Positions 1 to 5,041 of a stretch of 5,041 nucleotides of DNA are shown in pieces (within the stretch, counting starts at the first letter, position 1; each line of letters opens with the position of its first letter). The notes under the pieces are model-generated. The model saw only the letters and a program-made list of their open reading frames with translations, was not told the DNA's origin and made no database searches. Source of the DNA: an uncultured Eubacteriales bacterium (lineage in GTDB: Bacteria > Bacillota > Clostridia > Christensenellales > Pumilibacteraceae); the NCBI GenBank assembly GCA_900553005.1, contig USBU01000112.1:1-5041 (forward strand), given 5' to 3'. Position numbers and translations under genes: made by a program.

Positions 1-928
1 TAGAATTATTCAAACCCGCGCCATAGACCGGATCAATATTAGGCTTAATGACTCCGGAGAACATATACGACTTGGCATAAGCGTTTTTAAAGAATATATA
101 TCTTCCGCCGGGATTTGAAATCCTTTGTCCCGTGTAATTGGACTTTAACGTAAGCGAACCGTCATCCTCTTTGATCTCCTTCCACTCGGTGGATTTTGAG
201 TACCCGAACACGCTGTCCCCCAAAACCGCGTCGTCGGCGTCGTTCTCGGCAAAGCCGCCGGGGCCGAATATAAAATACTTGGCTATTTTAGAGCCGTCGG
301 AAAGAGCGGGATAGATGTTTTTCTTTTTACCGTACAGTCCGCCGGAAAGCTTGTGAGTATAGCAGAACGTAAGACGCACGTTTTCCGGTTTTTCCTCAAG
401 ACCTATTTCAGACCACGGGAAAAAGCATTCAAGAGTCATGCCTTCGCTCCTGTTTGTGTTTACGCCCTCGCCCTGAACCGTAACGAAAGAACTGTGCACG
501 TAAGAGCCTGTCAGAAACGGGGTATTGCCGCAGTCGAAAAACGCGGAAATACGGTTTTTAAGCTCAAAATCATCCATTGCGGCTATATAAAGCCTGATTC
601 CCGTATTATCCTCGCCGGCGTAAGGCAGGTTATAAGTGATTCGTCTGTCCTTTGAAACAGCCGCAACGTATATACCCTTATCGCTGAACGAAGTGGCAAC
701 CCTGATGCTTACGTCGGGAACGGTATGCTCCATCCACTCAAGATTCTGCCATCTGCTTTCGGTAAGCCGGCCGTCGATCACGGTATCGGCGTCGCATTCG
801 GCCTTTAGCGTATTGATTTCAGACGGATAATCGTAGTCGTCTCCCGGATCATTATTGCCGGAGCACGCTGCTAATACAGTAAAGGAAAGCAGCGCAACCA
901 TAAATATCAAGAGAATTTTCTTTTTCAT
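1..928 (-). CDS. Lipoprotein with CBM9/DOMON-like carbohydrate-binding domain, C-terminus cut off by window edge
   Basis: Partial gene: 309 codons are open from ATG at 928 to the left edge with no stop. I translated it by hand. The N-terminus is a lipoprotein signal: MKKK, a hydrophobic stretch, then lipobox L19-A-A-C22, so the mature protein should be anchored at Cys22 on the outer face of the membrane. Residues ~48-225 look like a family 9 carbohydrate-binding (CBM9/DOMON-like) beta-sandwich. Signs are V-I-D-G-x-L-x-E-x-x-W at 50-60, V-x-I-R-V-A-T-x-F-x-D-K-G-I-Y-V-A around 73-89, and the late strand G-M-T-L-E-C-F-F-P-W-S-E-I-G-L at 163-177. A second region from ~236 (D-G-S-L-T-L-K-S near 256) looks beta-rich and possibly LamG/concanavalin-like, but it is truncated. 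The ATG has an ideal ribosome site and follows the GH43 stop by 3 nt, so it is co-transcribed with that gene. Likely role: holding polysaccharide at the cell surface. Domain call fairly sure; ligand unknown. Confidence 0.8.
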   Translation of the reverse strand, partial: MKKKILLIFMVALLSFTVLAACSGNNDPGDDYDYPSEINTLKAECDADTVIDGRLTESRWQNLEWMEHTVPDVSIRVATSFSDKGIYVAAVSKDRRITYNLPYAGEDNTGIRLYIAAMDDFELKNRISAFFDCGNTPFLTGSYVHSSFVTVQGEGVNTNRSEGMTLECFFPWSEIGLEEKPENVRLTFCYTHKLSGGLYGKKKNIYPALSDGSKIAKYFIFGPGGFAENDADDAVLGDSVFGYSKSTEWKEIKEDDGSLTLKSNYTGQRISNPGGRYIFFKNAYAKSYMFSGVIKPNIDPVYGAGLNNS

Positions 929-931
929 AAT

Positions 932-2743
932 TTACGCCTCCTTTTTGCTTAAGACGACGATATCTGAAACGCGTATTTCGTCGCCGCCCTCGCCCGTGTC
1001 GTCAAGCTTCCGTGAAATCGTCAGCTTGATTTCGGTAACCTTGATCGGCTCGAATTCCGCCAGACAGGAGCCGCCCGGCCGCATAAACATATCGTCCTCG
1101 CTGTAATAATCGCTGTTAAACGCAAGATTTTTTATAATCGCCGTATCCTTGCCGTCAATCTTTTCAGCCAGCGTAAATTCGATTTTATCGATCATTGAAA
1201 AAGCGTAAATATACTCGAAGCTGTTGTATATCATTATTGCGCGGATTTCCCTGGGAGAAGAAAACTCCAAGGTGATTTCCGTTTCCTTTTCCGCAACCAT
1301 CTCCATATGAGCGGAATAGGTATGGTTGGCAAATATACCGTCGTTTAAATATCTGACGGTATCCTCGCGAGCAGAAGTCGCGGACACATCAGCCTCGGGA
1401 GCAATATTGTCATAGCCGCTGACCGACGTCATCAAAGGCTGCAGCGACCACGTAGCGCCGTTTGTGTAAAGTGCGTCAAACGTTCCGCTTTCCGTCTCGA
1501 TACCGTAATCGGAAGCCTTGATTCCTAAATTGCCGCCGTCGATAAACTGAACGCGGTCGACCGCAATGCCACGGGGATTGCTGTCGCCCGTCGCGCGGTT
1601 CATAAGAGAATGATAGATGACGAAAATATCGTCGCCGCGGTAAACGAACGCATGATGCCCCGGCCCTGCCATCTGATCCATATAAGGCTCGATATACAGC
1701 GACGGATTGCCGTTTTCGCCCGACAGTTTGATAAACGGTCCCATCGGATTATCGCTGACCGCGACGGCGACGCAATATTTATCGCGTTTGGTATAGCCGT
1801 GCGTAGCGTAAGTCAGATAATAAATGCCGTCGTGCTTGATCATGAAAGGCGCTTCGTCAAGGGCGGAGCCGTCTTCAAGCTCGAATTTGACTCCGTTGCG
1901 GTAATCCTCCATGGACTGATATCCCGGATAGGTAAGCTCTGTATAGCTGGTATAATCGGGAGTCACCATATCGCGCATTTTGACAACGGCCAGATGCGCA
2001 TAATTATGCCCGCCCCTGTCGTAAAGATAAGTGGGACGGAAATACATATAAAGCTGTCCGTCGTCGTCGAAAAACGGAGACACGTCGATATTGTAAAATC
2101 TGTCGCGGCCGGTACGAGCCGGGGTATAATATTCCTCACCCGGATTTCCGTGCTGAATATTGAAATCTATCGTCGGCTTGGTTTCGTCCAAGGTTTCGCC
2201 GTAAAGATTAGTGCCCGAACACATTTTGAAGCCGCCCGCAGGATTGTCGCTGACGGCAACGCCAAGCTGATATTCGGCAGAACCGATAGAGCCGGTCACC
2301 TTGGCCATATCCTCTATACCGCTGAAATACATATAATATTTTCCGTCCTTGGGATTACGTATGACCTCCGGCGCCCACAGGTTTTCGGAAAAAAATCTCT
2401 CTTCCTCACTGCTTTCAAAGTCGATCGCCAAACCTAGTTTTTCCCAGTTATTGAGATCCTTGGAGCGGAAAACCTGAAAATTGTAATATACGGACGTGGG
2501 ATACATGTAAAAATATCCGCCGTATTCAGCACTCTCCTCCTTGCTTACCCAAATGCATCCCGGATCCGCCGCATGATTCAACAGAAGATCGTTGCGGTAA
2601 AAAAGCTCCGTATTATAGCTTTTGTCGTCGGCAATTCCGTCGAAGTACGGCAGATAATAAACCGACGAATCCGCACACGCGAAGCAGAAAAACGCAGCGC
2701 ATGCCATAATAGAAGCAACAAACACCTTCATCCTTTTTCTCAA
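932..2743 (-). CDS. Secreted glycoside hydrolase family 43 enzyme with C-terminal discoidin-like (F5/8 type C) domain
   Basis: 603 residues. Residues 1-23 form a signal peptide (R-K-R-M-K then a hydrophobic core). C20-F-A-C23 could be a lipid site, but Cys at -3 is atypical, so simple secretion is equally possible. Residues ~50-405 fit the five-bladed propeller of GH43. I see the general base Asp60 in N-H-A-A-D-P, W-A-P-E-V at 123-127, the probable pKa-modulating Asp220 in N-I-D-V-S-P-F-F-D-D-D-G, the probable acid Glu297 in D-E-A-P-F, and G-P-G-H-H at 360-364 followed by Y-H at 377. All key residues are present, so it should be active. Family members cleave arabinan, xylan side chains or xylo-oligosaccharides; the substrate here cannot be fixed. 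Residues ~446-600 (N-I-A-P-E-A, then T-L-E-F-S-S-P-R-E-I-R-A-I-M-I-Y) resemble a galactose-binding-like sugar-binding module. The start is TTG at 2743, because GGAGG is 8 nt upstream of it; ATG at 2731 would be 20 nt away. First gene of an operon with the CBM9-like lipoprotein. Confidence 0.9.
   Translation of the reverse strand: MRKRMKVFVASIMACAAFFCFACADSSVYYLPYFDGIADDKSYNTELFYRNDLLLNHAADPGCIWVSKEESAEYGGYFYMYPTSVYYNFQVFRSKDLNNWEKLGLAIDFESSEEERFFSENLWAPEVIRNPKDGKYYMYFSGIEDMAKVTGSIGSAEYQLGVAVSDNPAGGFKMCSGTNLYGETLDETKPTIDFNIQHGNPGEEYYTPARTGRDRFYNIDVSPFFDDDGQLYMYFRPTYLYDRGGHNYAHLAVVKMRDMVTPDYTSYTELTYPGYQSMEDYRNGVKFELEDGSALDEAPFMIKHDGIYYLTYATHGYTKRDKYCVAVAVSDNPMGPFIKLSGENGNPSLYIEPYMDQMAGPGHHAFVYRGDDIFVIYHSLMNRATGDSNPRGIAVDRVQFIDGGNLGIKASDYGIETESGTFDALYTNGATWSLQPLMTSVSGYDNIAPEADVSATSAREDTVRYLNDGIFANHTYSAHMEMVAEKETEITLEFSSPREIRAIMIYNSFEYIYAFSMIDKIEFTLAEKIDGKDTAIIKNLAFNSDYYSEDDMFMRPGGSCLAEFEPIKVTEIKLTISRKLDDTGEGGDEIRVSDIVVLSKKEA
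937..941 (-). promoter_or_regulatory. Ribosome binding site of the CBM9-like lipoprotein gene, inside the GH43 gene end
   Basis: GGAGG on the minus strand lies 8 nt before ATG at 928. It sits within the last codons of the GH43 gene, whose TAA occupies 934-932. The overlap suggests translational coupling and fixes the ATG at 928 as the start. Confidence 0.85.
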
Positions 2744-2751
2744 TTTCCTCT

Positions 2752-2756
2752 CCTCC
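2752..2756 (-). promoter_or_regulatory. Ribosome binding site of the GH43 gene, deciding a TTG start
   Basis: GGAGG on the minus strand, 8 nt before TTG at 2743 and 20 nt before the in-frame ATG at 2731. Standard spacing favours the TTG start. The choice adds only four residues (M-R-K-R) to the positively charged end of the signal peptide. Confidence 0.75.
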
Positions 2757-2831
2757 GTAAATAAAGTTTATGTTATACAAAAATTTATTATCAGCTTTTC
2801 TTTATAAGCAACGAAAATACATTATAGGATT

Positions 2832-2858
2832 ATTATAAAACATTACCCCCCCCCGCAA
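2832..2858 (-). promoter_or_regulatory. Candidate promoter of the GH43 operon with G run in its spacer
   Basis: On the minus strand TTGCGG (2858-2853) and a perfect TATAAT (2837-2832) are separated by 15 nt. The spacer includes most of the nine-G run. Fifteen is shorter than the 17 nt preferred by the housekeeping sigma factor, so two extra Gs would give optimal spacing. Transcription would begin about 80 nt before the GH43 start. The -10 is strong but the -35 matches only at TTG, so this is a motif-based call. A second TATAAT at 2826-2821 has no fitting -35. Confidence 0.35.
2846..2854. repeat. Nine-base C homopolymer (G run on the coding strand)
   Basis: Nine consecutive C on the plus strand in otherwise AT-rich sequence. 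Runs of this length slip during replication and are also prone to sequencing and assembly length errors, so the true length is uncertain. It lies about 100 nt upstream of the GH43 start codon. Confidence 0.9.
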
Positions 2859-2864
2859 CTCAAA

Positions 2865-2894
2865 AATATACAATTTTGTTTCAAAAGTAAGCAA
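2865..2894 (-). promoter_or_regulatory. Alternative candidate promoter for the GH43 operon
   Basis: On the minus strand TTGCTT (2894-2889) is followed after 18 nt by TATATT (2870-2865). The -10 matches at five of six bases and the -35 at three. If used, the nine-G run would fall near the start of the 5' leader rather than in the promoter spacer. Such pairs arise easily by chance in AT-rich sequence. Confidence 0.2.
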
Positions 2895-3019
2895 AAAAAC
2901 CGGTTCAATCTATAACGCGAATAAAATTTCGATTTCTCCGTCCGTTATGCTAAAATAAAGTTACGACTATATACAATGAACGTAGCCAAAAAAATTGTTT
3001 AAACCGTTGATACAGTCGG

Positions 3020-3097
3020 AAATTCAATTTATCCGCGCGGCAAAAAGACGGCAATTCATTATGCGCACAACAAATCAATCGTAGAGGAATTGAATTT
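3020..3097. repeat. Widely spaced 10-base inverted repeat after the small unknown gene
   Basis: AAATTCAATT at 3020-3029 is the exact reverse complement of AATTGAATTT at 3088-3097, with a 58-base gap. The right arm touches the stop codon of the small gene (3099-3097). The arms are AT-rich, the loop is long and no T run follows, so it is not a typical intrinsic terminator. It could be an mRNA end structure or chance. Confidence 0.25.
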
Positions 3098-3375
3098 TAT
3101 AACAAACAATACCTTTGCAATTCGCTTTCTTCTATATTGTTTAATAAGCCTAAGCTTTTTTTATCCTTAAGCTCAGACAGCCGTGCCTCGCCTTTCATCA
3201 GCTCCGCCACCCGCGCCCTGTCGTCGCTTTCTTTCCTGTATGTCGGCGACGAAAATACTTCCTGCTCTGACGTTATCTGACTGCCCGTTATCTCCACGTT
3301 GTTTATCACGTTTTTACTGCTGTCTGTTATCTTTAGACTGTAATACTCCCCGTATTTCAATTTCAATGTTTTCAT
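3097..3375 (-). CDS. Small protein of unknown function (92 aa) downstream of the repeat/Ig-like protein
   Basis: I do not recognise this protein. From ATG at 3375 it has 92 residues and ends with TAA. The first ~45 residues are probably beta-rich (L-K-L-K-Y-G-E-Y-Y-S-L-K-I then N-N-V-E-I-T-G-S). Residues ~48-90 are charged and probably form a helical pair, with E-L-M-K-G-E-A-R-L-S-E-L-K-D-K then S-L-G-L-L and E-E-S-E-L-Q-R-Y. There is no signal peptide or membrane segment, so it is probably cytoplasmic unless it is part of something else. The helical end faintly resembles phage tail-assembly chaperone endings (L-G-L-L-x-x-x-E-E), but this is too weak for a function. An AGGTGG site (3386-3381) lies 5 nt before the ATG and overlaps the upstream TAG stop; a GTG at 3384 lies inside that site and is a less likely start. 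The tight spacing means co-transcription with the large gene. The frame is the same as the upstream gene, with only the TAG between. Confidence 0.65.
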   Translation of the reverse strand: MKTLKLKYGEYYSLKITDSSKNVINNVEITGSQITSEQEVFSSPTYRKESDDRARVAELMKGEARLSELKDKKSLGLLNNIEESELQRYCLL

Positions 3376-3384
3376 CTTTTCCAC

Positions 3385-4974
3385 CTATGCTGTTCTCCGA
3401 TTATATATCAATATCTTTACTGTTTCTTCAGGAAAGTTTATCCCACCAGATATTCCATGTGTTATCTCTTGTCCTGGCAGTATTCTTGTAGGAGCAAATG
3501 ACGATTCAACACCTAGATGTCCTGAACCTAAAATCTTACCGGATTCATCCAAATAATAAACATCAACGTATAAAACTTCAATATAGCTGTCTGTTATGTT
3601 TTTTATTGTATAATCAAGATATGGATCATTATCCTCTCCTATTCCCGTCTCGAAGCTAACAACCTCTAACCCCGTGGTATTCTCAGGCGGAGCATTTACC
3701 TGCACCGCTATGCTTTCTTCCATTTTGCCTCCTCCCTCCTTCTCGTATTTGCTTTCTACCGTTATCGTTGCCGTTCCCTCTCCGTTAAAGCTTATTTTCC
3801 CTTCCTCGTCCACGCTTGCCACTTCCTCGTTGCTGCTCTTATATATTACGTCTTCTTTTCCGCCGGCTCTTTCCTCGTACCCCTCGTACTTTATTTTTAC
3901 CTCTATCTGCGCCGTCGCCTCACTTGTCACTCCCTGCTTTACATCCTCTATTCCTCTTACCAACGTATATCTTTTACTGCTTGTTACCTCCAGCTTTTCC
4001 GTCCTTGCGTGCTTTACCGTCACTTTTATACGCTCGCTTATCCTTACTCCTTCCGCGTTTCCATTTACGCTTTCCACCGTTATCTCGGCTTCTCCGGCCT
4101 TTTTTATCGTTATTACTCCCTCGCTGTTTACCGTCGCCGTCTCATGATTGTTGCTACTGTACGTCACATCGCTGCTTTCCGCCGCTTTCTCCTCCGCTCT
4201 TTCATACTTGATCATTACCTGAAGCTCGATTTCCTTGTCCGCGTTTTCCGTCGCTTCTATCTCTTTTCCGTTTTCTATCCTTATGCTTTCCGTTACCTTT
4301 TTCAGCTTTCCCGTTTTTCTTGTTTCGCTATGGCTTGCGTCGCGCTTGCATACCCGCGTTTCCTCGCCTTCCTCCGTCAGCGTAGGCGCTTTACTCTCCT
4401 TCCATTCTCCCCACTCGTGCCCTTTCGCTTCTATACTTCTTGTTTCGCTATGGCTTTTATCGCGCTTGCATACCCGCTTCTCTTCGCCTTTATCCGTGCA
4501 CGTCGCCTCTTTCGTCGTTGCCCATTCGCTCCATTCGTGACCTTTGGCCTCTATGCTTCTTGTTTCCAATACCTTTTTGCAACGTCCGCAATACAGTTCC
4601 TCTATCCCTTTGTTTTCGCACCACGCCTCTGTCTTCTTCCTCCATGCGCTGTCGTGACCTTTGGCCTCTATGCTTCTTGTTTCGCTATGGCTTGCGTCAT
4701 TCTTGCATACTCTCCTCTCCCGTCCCGACATTACGCATCCCGCTTCTTTTTCAGTTTCCCATTCGCCCCATTCGTGCCCTTTGGCTGCAAGTTCTCTCTT
4801 TTCCTTATGCTCTCCGTTCTTTTCGCATACCCTCGTTTCCTCGCCTTTCTCCGTACACGTCGCCTCTTTCGTCGTTACCCACTCCCCCCACTCGTGCTTC
4901 TCTCCTCCTTCGCAGCCCATTACTCCCAGCATCGCTATTACCGCCATCAATATTGCCGTCTTCCTCTTTTTCAT
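3385..4974 (-). CDS. Putative surface lipoprotein with five GH-x-W/Cys repeats, two group 2 bacterial Ig-like domains and an FxLYD-like domain
   Basis: 529 residues from ATG at 4974; the stop is TAG at 3387-3385. An open frame continues upstream to GTG at 5007, but that part is adapter sequence. Residues 1-21 are a lipoprotein-type signal: M-K-K-R-K, a hydrophobic core, then V-M-G-C21. Residues 27-220 hold five ~40-residue repeats (listed separately). Residues ~222-320 and ~325-427 are two group 2 bacterial Ig-like domains. Each has the S-S-N-x-E-x-A-(S/T)-V-x-x-E-G-x-I and G-x-A-x-I-T-V-E-S pattern (T-A-T-I-T-V-E-S in the second). Residues ~433-529 resemble an FxLYD domain: Y-T-I-K-N-I-T-D-S, V-D-V-Y-Y-L-D-E-S-G-K-I-L, then I-L-P-G-Q-E-I. 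No enzyme motif, LPXTG or transmembrane anchor is visible. Known proteins of this build are cell-surface or adhesion proteins, so the role is inferred as extracellular binding or spacing. Codon and base use differ sharply between the repeat/Ig part and the C-terminal domain. It is probably in one transcript with the 92-residue gene; its upstream context is lost at the contig end. Confidence 0.85.
   Translation of the reverse strand: MKKRKTAILMAVIAMLGVMGCEGGEKHEWGEWVTTKEATCTEKGEETRVCEKNGEHKEKRELAAKGHEWGEWETEKEAGCVMSGRERRVCKNDASHSETRSIEAKGHDSAWRKKTEAWCENKGIEELYCGRCKKVLETRSIEAKGHEWSEWATTKEATCTDKGEEKRVCKRDKSHSETRSIEAKGHEWGEWKESKAPTLTEEGEETRVCKRDASHSETRKTGKLKKVTESIRIENGKEIEATENADKEIELQVMIKYERAEEKAAESSDVTYSSNNHETATVNSEGVITIKKAGEAEITVESVNGNAEGVRISERIKVTVKHARTEKLEVTSSKRYTLVRGIEDVKQGVTSEATAQIEVKIKYEGYEERAGGKEDVIYKSSNEEVASVDEEGKISFNGEGTATITVESKYEKEGGGKMEESIAVQVNAPPENTTGLEVVSFETGIGEDNDPYLDYTIKNITDSYIEVLYVDVYYLDESGKILGSGHLGVESSFAPTRILPGQEITHGISGGINFPEETVKILIYNRRTA
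4315..4896 (-). repeat. Five tandem ~120-bp coding repeats (Cys/His/Trp modules)
   Basis: Units begin at residues His27, His67, His107, His146 and His186 of the protein, a period of 40, 40, 39 and 40. The consensus is G-H-E-W-G-E-W, then about eight residues, C-T-x-K-G-E-E-x-R-V-C-K, then a His about six residues on, then S-I-E-A-K. Cys pairs: 40/50, 80/90, 119/129 (plus 132), 159/169. Unit 3 is divergent, with D-S-A-W and C-G-R-C replacing the usual pattern. Unit 5 has lost the first Cys (Leu199) and keeps Cys209. The DNA is also repeated: TGTTTCGCTATGGCTT (plus strand) occurs at 4321 and 4441 (exactly 120 apart) and, over its whole length, again at 4678 (237 further). The spaced Cys and His suggest metal binding or disulfide bonding, which is an inference. 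Confidence 0.9.
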
Positions 4975-4981
4975 TCCCTTT

Positions 4982-4986
4982 CTCCT
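4982..4986 (-). promoter_or_regulatory. Ribosome binding site of the repeat/Ig-like protein gene
   Basis: AGGAG on the minus strand, 7 nt before ATG at 4974. It fixes that ATG as the start rather than the GTG at 5007, which lies in adapter sequence. Only 18 genomic bases remain upstream of the ATG, so the promoter is not in the window. Confidence 0.8.
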
Positions 4987-4992
4987 TTTCCT

Positions 4993-5041
4993 CTGTCTCT
5001 TATACACATCTCCGAGCCCACGAGACGGAGCTACATCTCGT
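4993..5041 (+). other. Untrimmed Illumina Nextera adapter (not genomic)
   Basis: CTGTCTCTTATACACATCT at 4993-5011 is the Tn5 mosaic end used in Nextera libraries. It is followed by CCGAGCCCACGAGAC (5012-5026), which completes the Nextera read-through adapter. Then comes an 8-base index GGAGCTAC (5027-5034), which I recall as Nextera XT i7 index N718, and ATCTCGT (5035-5041), the start of the P7 sequence. The order and lengths match an adapter read-through exactly. Genomic sequence therefore ends at about 4992. Confidence 0.98.

Larger units (their letters stand above)
2744..3096. other. AT-rich intergenic region between the GH43 operon and the small unknown gene
   Basis: 353 bases with no supported gene on either strand. 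It is rich in A/T runs and contains stop codons in all frames. It should carry the end of the right-hand transcript and the promoter and leader of the GH43 operon. Contents noted: two candidate -10/-35 pairs reading left, a nine-base C run (2846-2854), a perfect 8-base palindrome AACCGGTT at 2898-2905, and a widely spaced inverted repeat at 3020-3029/3088-3097. I looked for a GC stem followed by a T run on the minus strand and found none convincing. Confidence 0.7.

Noticed and set aside
353..1106. Three short plus-strand open frames (353-655, 636-830, 855-1106)
   Set aside because: They are antisense to the CBM9-like lipoprotein and the GH43 end, with no ribosome sites or protein-like features.
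1610..2437. 275-codon open frame on the plus strand
   Set aside because: It lies entirely antisense to the GH43 gene, whose catalytic motifs are intact. It has no ribosome site or recognisable domain and is a shadow of the real gene.
2573..2764. 63-codon plus-strand open frame running over the GH43 start
   Set aside because: It is antisense to the GH43 signal peptide and its ribosome site, with no features of its own.
2893..2905. AACCGGTT palindrome followed by a T run on the minus strand as a terminator
   Set aside because: The palindrome has no loop-forming centre and only four base pairs per arm, so it cannot form a stable terminator hairpin.
3674..4540. Several Ser/Pro/Leu-rich open frames on the plus strand
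   Set aside because: They are antisense to the repeat/Ig-like gene. Their composition is a direct result of the pyrimidine-rich plus strand, and there are no start signals.
4315..4896. CRISPR-like array, because of regular ~120-bp repeats
   Set aside because: The period is 120/117 bp and in frame, and the repeats encode conserved protein modules. Unit length and structure do not fit CRISPR repeats with spacers.
4993..5011. Tn5-like mosaic end as evidence of a natural transposon
   Set aside because: The sequence is followed exactly by the Nextera adapter remainder, an index and P7 bases, so it is a library artifact.

Overview
The window looks like the end of a metagenomic contig from a gut-type anaerobic Gram-positive bacterium, most likely a Clostridia-like member of the Bacillota. 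Three things suggest this: strong Shine-Dalgarno sites ahead of every gene, lipoprotein-type signal peptides, and a surface protein built from GH-x-W / Cys repeats plus group 2 bacterial Ig-like domains. The lineage is an inference, since there is no rRNA or marker gene. All four genes are on the minus strand, so they read right to left. The last 49 bases (4993-5041) are not genomic. They match an Illumina Nextera adapter with an index and the start of the P7 sequence.

Right part (3097-4974): a 529-residue secreted, probably lipid-anchored modular protein. It has a signal peptide, five ~40-residue Cys/His/Trp repeats, two Ig-like domains and a C-terminal FxLYD-like domain. A 92-residue protein of unknown function follows directly. 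Its ATG lies 9 nt after the upstream stop codon, and the two reading frames are the same. The repeat and Ig part of the large gene has extreme strand asymmetry, with about 75-85% purines on the coding strand in hand-counted lines. The C-terminal domain does not share this.

Middle (2744-3096): a 353-base AT-rich intergenic region with no gene. It holds a nine-base G run (on the coding strand) that lies between a possible -35 and a perfect TATAAT -10. This would be a slippage-prone promoter for the sugar-degradation genes to the left. No convincing terminator was found.

Left part (1-2743): a two-gene operon. A secreted family 43 glycoside hydrolase with a C-terminal discoidin-like carbohydrate-binding domain is followed after 3 nt by a lipoprotein with a CBM9/DOMON-like domain, which is cut off by the left edge. 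The ribosome binding site of the second gene lies inside the end of the first, so translation is probably coupled. Together they suggest extracellular binding and trimming of arabinose- or xylose-containing plant polysaccharide. I see no clear evidence of a wholly new biological system. The items most worth checking are the G-run promoter, the composition mosaic in the repeat protein, and the adapter, which creates a false protein N-terminus.
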